Source: Desulfitobacterium sp. (GTDB lineage Bacteria > Bacillota > Desulfitobacteriia > Desulfitobacteriales > Desulfitobacteriaceae). Taken from it: a stretch of 6,809 nucleotides of DNA. Made by a program: the position numbers and the translations under genes. The DNA lies in NCBI GenBank assembly GCA_012799495.1, contig JAAZLD010000165.1:1-6809 (forward strand), given 5' to 3'. This document shows, in pieces, positions 6,077 through 6,809 of the stretch; the first letter of the stretch is position 1, and every line of letters starts with the position of its first letter. The notes beneath the pieces were generated by a model, which worked only from the letters and a program-made list of their open reading frames with translations, searched no databases and was not told the DNA's origin.

Positions 6077-6442
6077 TTAACCAGATGCCACTTGGAGCTC
6101 CGATAAGGCTGAAGCCGCCTCTTTAAAGGCACGGTAAGTCAATATCCTTTCAACTAACTCCTGGCGTGGATCCTCCCCTTCTATATCCTCAGAATCTCGA
6201 GGAGGTTTTGGCAGAAGGGTTCGTGATTTAATTTGCAGAAGTTGAGCTGCTAAGATCACGAATTCACTGGTTACTTCTATGTCCAAAATTTCCATCTGAC
6301 GTACTACTTCAATGAATTGATCCGTAATCTGAGCTATAGGAATATCGTAGATATCCACTTTCTCCTGTTGGATTAAGTGAAGGAGTAGATCCATAGGTCC
6401 CTGAAAAATTGGCAACTCAACATAGGGCCCTTGACTGCTCAT
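6077..6442 (-). CDS. scpA: ScpA N-terminal fragment (121 residues)
   Basis: The piece that would be made if the TAA at 6079-6077 is real. It keeps the N-terminal helical domain that contacts the SMC neck and part of the central region that contacts ScpB, ending in LSELQVASG. It lacks the winged helix that caps the second SMC head, so it could not close a ring by itself. Confidence 0.7.
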   Translation of the reverse strand: MSSQGPYVELPIFQGPMDLLLHLIQQEKVDIYDIPIAQITDQFIEVVRQMEILDIEVTSEFVILAAQLLQIKSRTLLPKPPRDSEDIEGEDPRQELVERILTYRAFKEAASALSELQVASG

Positions 6443-6809
6443 GCCAGACCCATCATCTCTCTAACTTCTTCCATAGTTTCCCTAGTAACCTCTCTGGCCC
6501 TTTCCGCTCCCTCAGACAGAACTTTCTCGACCTTACCAGATTCTTCCCATTGAGCTCGTCTTTCTCGGAAAGGACTTAAGAGCTTGTCCAGGTTTTCGGC
6601 AAGGTGTCTCTTACAGGCTACACAGCCAATTTTTCCTCCCCGACAATCGGATTCAACCTCAGCTACTTCTGGGGTATAAACTTGATGGAATTTATAAACT
6701 ACACAGACTTCCGGATGTCCTGGATCATCTTTGCGAATCCGGGCAGGATCTGTGACCATTTGTCTAACCTTCTCTTTGATTTCTCCAGGTGATGCTGAAA
6801 GAGAAATAG
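6439..6809 (-). CDS. trpS: Tryptophanyl-tRNA synthetase, C-terminal part (runs off the window)
   Basis: The frame is open from the window edge to TGA at 6441-6439, about 123 residues. It begins ISLSASPGEIKEKV, a segment that follows the KMSKS loop in bacterial TrpRS, and continues with VTDPARIRKDDPGHPEVC, the typical bacterial TrpRS anticodon-domain block. The rest is helical and ends VREMMGLA, the normal C-terminus. The enzyme, a class Ic synthetase working as a dimer in the cytoplasm, charges tRNA-Trp. Four cysteines spaced C-x19-C-x6-C-x2-C resemble the [4Fe-4S] site of Thermotoga maritima TrpRS. The stop overlaps the scpA start (ATGA), so trpS lies upstream in the same transcript; linkage of trpS to scpAB is common in Clostridia. 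The catalytic domain lies outside the window. Confidence 0.95.
   Translation of the reverse strand, partial: ISLSASPGEIKEKVRQMVTDPARIRKDDPGHPEVCVVYKFHQVYTPEVAEVESDCRGGKIGCVACKRHLAENLDKLLSPFRERRAQWEESGKVEKVLSEGAERAREVTRETMEEVREMMGLA

Larger units (their letters stand above)
5693..6442 (-). pseudogene. scpA: ScpA kleisin gene interrupted by one in-frame TAA
   Basis: ScpA is the kleisin that bridges the SMC heads and binds ScpB. Read through, this frame gives 249 residues, the normal length, with the N-terminal SMC-binding helices (FQGPMDLLLHLIQQEKVDIY, 13-32; then IKSRTLLP) and the C-terminal winged helix (about 165-249, IPIDIMINDVLRRV onward). The sole defect is TAA at 6079-6077 (codon 122), in the central ScpB-binding region. 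After it the frame continues at once with ScpA-like RYFREIDVEEIRSQFP. There is no frameshift, so one substitution (for example from CAA, AAA or GAA) explains it. The start overlaps the trpS stop as ATGA and its own ribosome site is weak, consistent with coupling. It could be a true nonsense mutation, a sequencing or assembly error, or a gene read as two pieces; an error or recent mutation is most likely because the downstream half is so well kept. Confidence 0.85.

Noticed and set aside
5693..6442. Frameshift as cause of the broken scpA
   Set aside because: Both halves are in the same frame with exactly 84 nt of open ScpA-like sequence after the TAA and before the later TTG, so a single substitution explains it and no indel is needed.

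Overview
The window looks like chromosomal DNA from a low-to-medium GC, endospore-forming Firmicute, most likely of class Clostridia. This rests on the spore genes spmA, spmB and gerW lying beside scpA/scpB, on strong GGAGG-type ribosome sites, and on simple hairpin-plus-U-run terminators. I cannot name the genus. Every supported gene is on the minus strand, so transcription runs from high to low coordinates; long plus-strand reading frames are antisense shadows.

In transcription order the window opens with the C-terminal part of tryptophanyl-tRNA synthetase (6439-6809), which overlaps scpA by ATGA. scpA (5693-6442) would encode a normal-length kleisin of 249 residues but carries an in-frame TAA at codon 122. 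scpB (5095-5679) is intact and ends in a clear terminator (5030-5065). A second unit, a DUF2953 membrane protein plus gerW/ytfJ (3843-4945), follows behind a sequence that fits a forespore sigma-F/sigma-G promoter. It closes with a long imperfect terminator hairpin (3735-3791). A third unit starts with spmA and spmB, coupled by another ATGA overlap.

Directly after spmB lies a hairpin that looks like a terminator but also contains the start codon of the next gene in its stem and that gene's ribosome site in its loop. That gene is a polyprenol-phosphate type family 2 glycosyltransferase, overlapping a membrane-embedded family 39/ArnT-like glycosyltransferase. The pair probably makes and uses a lipid-linked sugar. 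The window ends inside an RluB-type 23S rRNA pseudouridine synthase.

Functionally the region joins translation (trpS, rluB), chromosome segregation (scpA, scpB), spore maturation and germination (DUF2953, gerW, spmA, spmB) and envelope glycosylation (the GT pair). I saw no wholly new system, mobile element, CRISPR array or RNA gene. The points most worth checking are the interrupted kleisin, the hairpin over the glycosyltransferase start, the cysteine set in TrpRS, and the forespore-type promoter.
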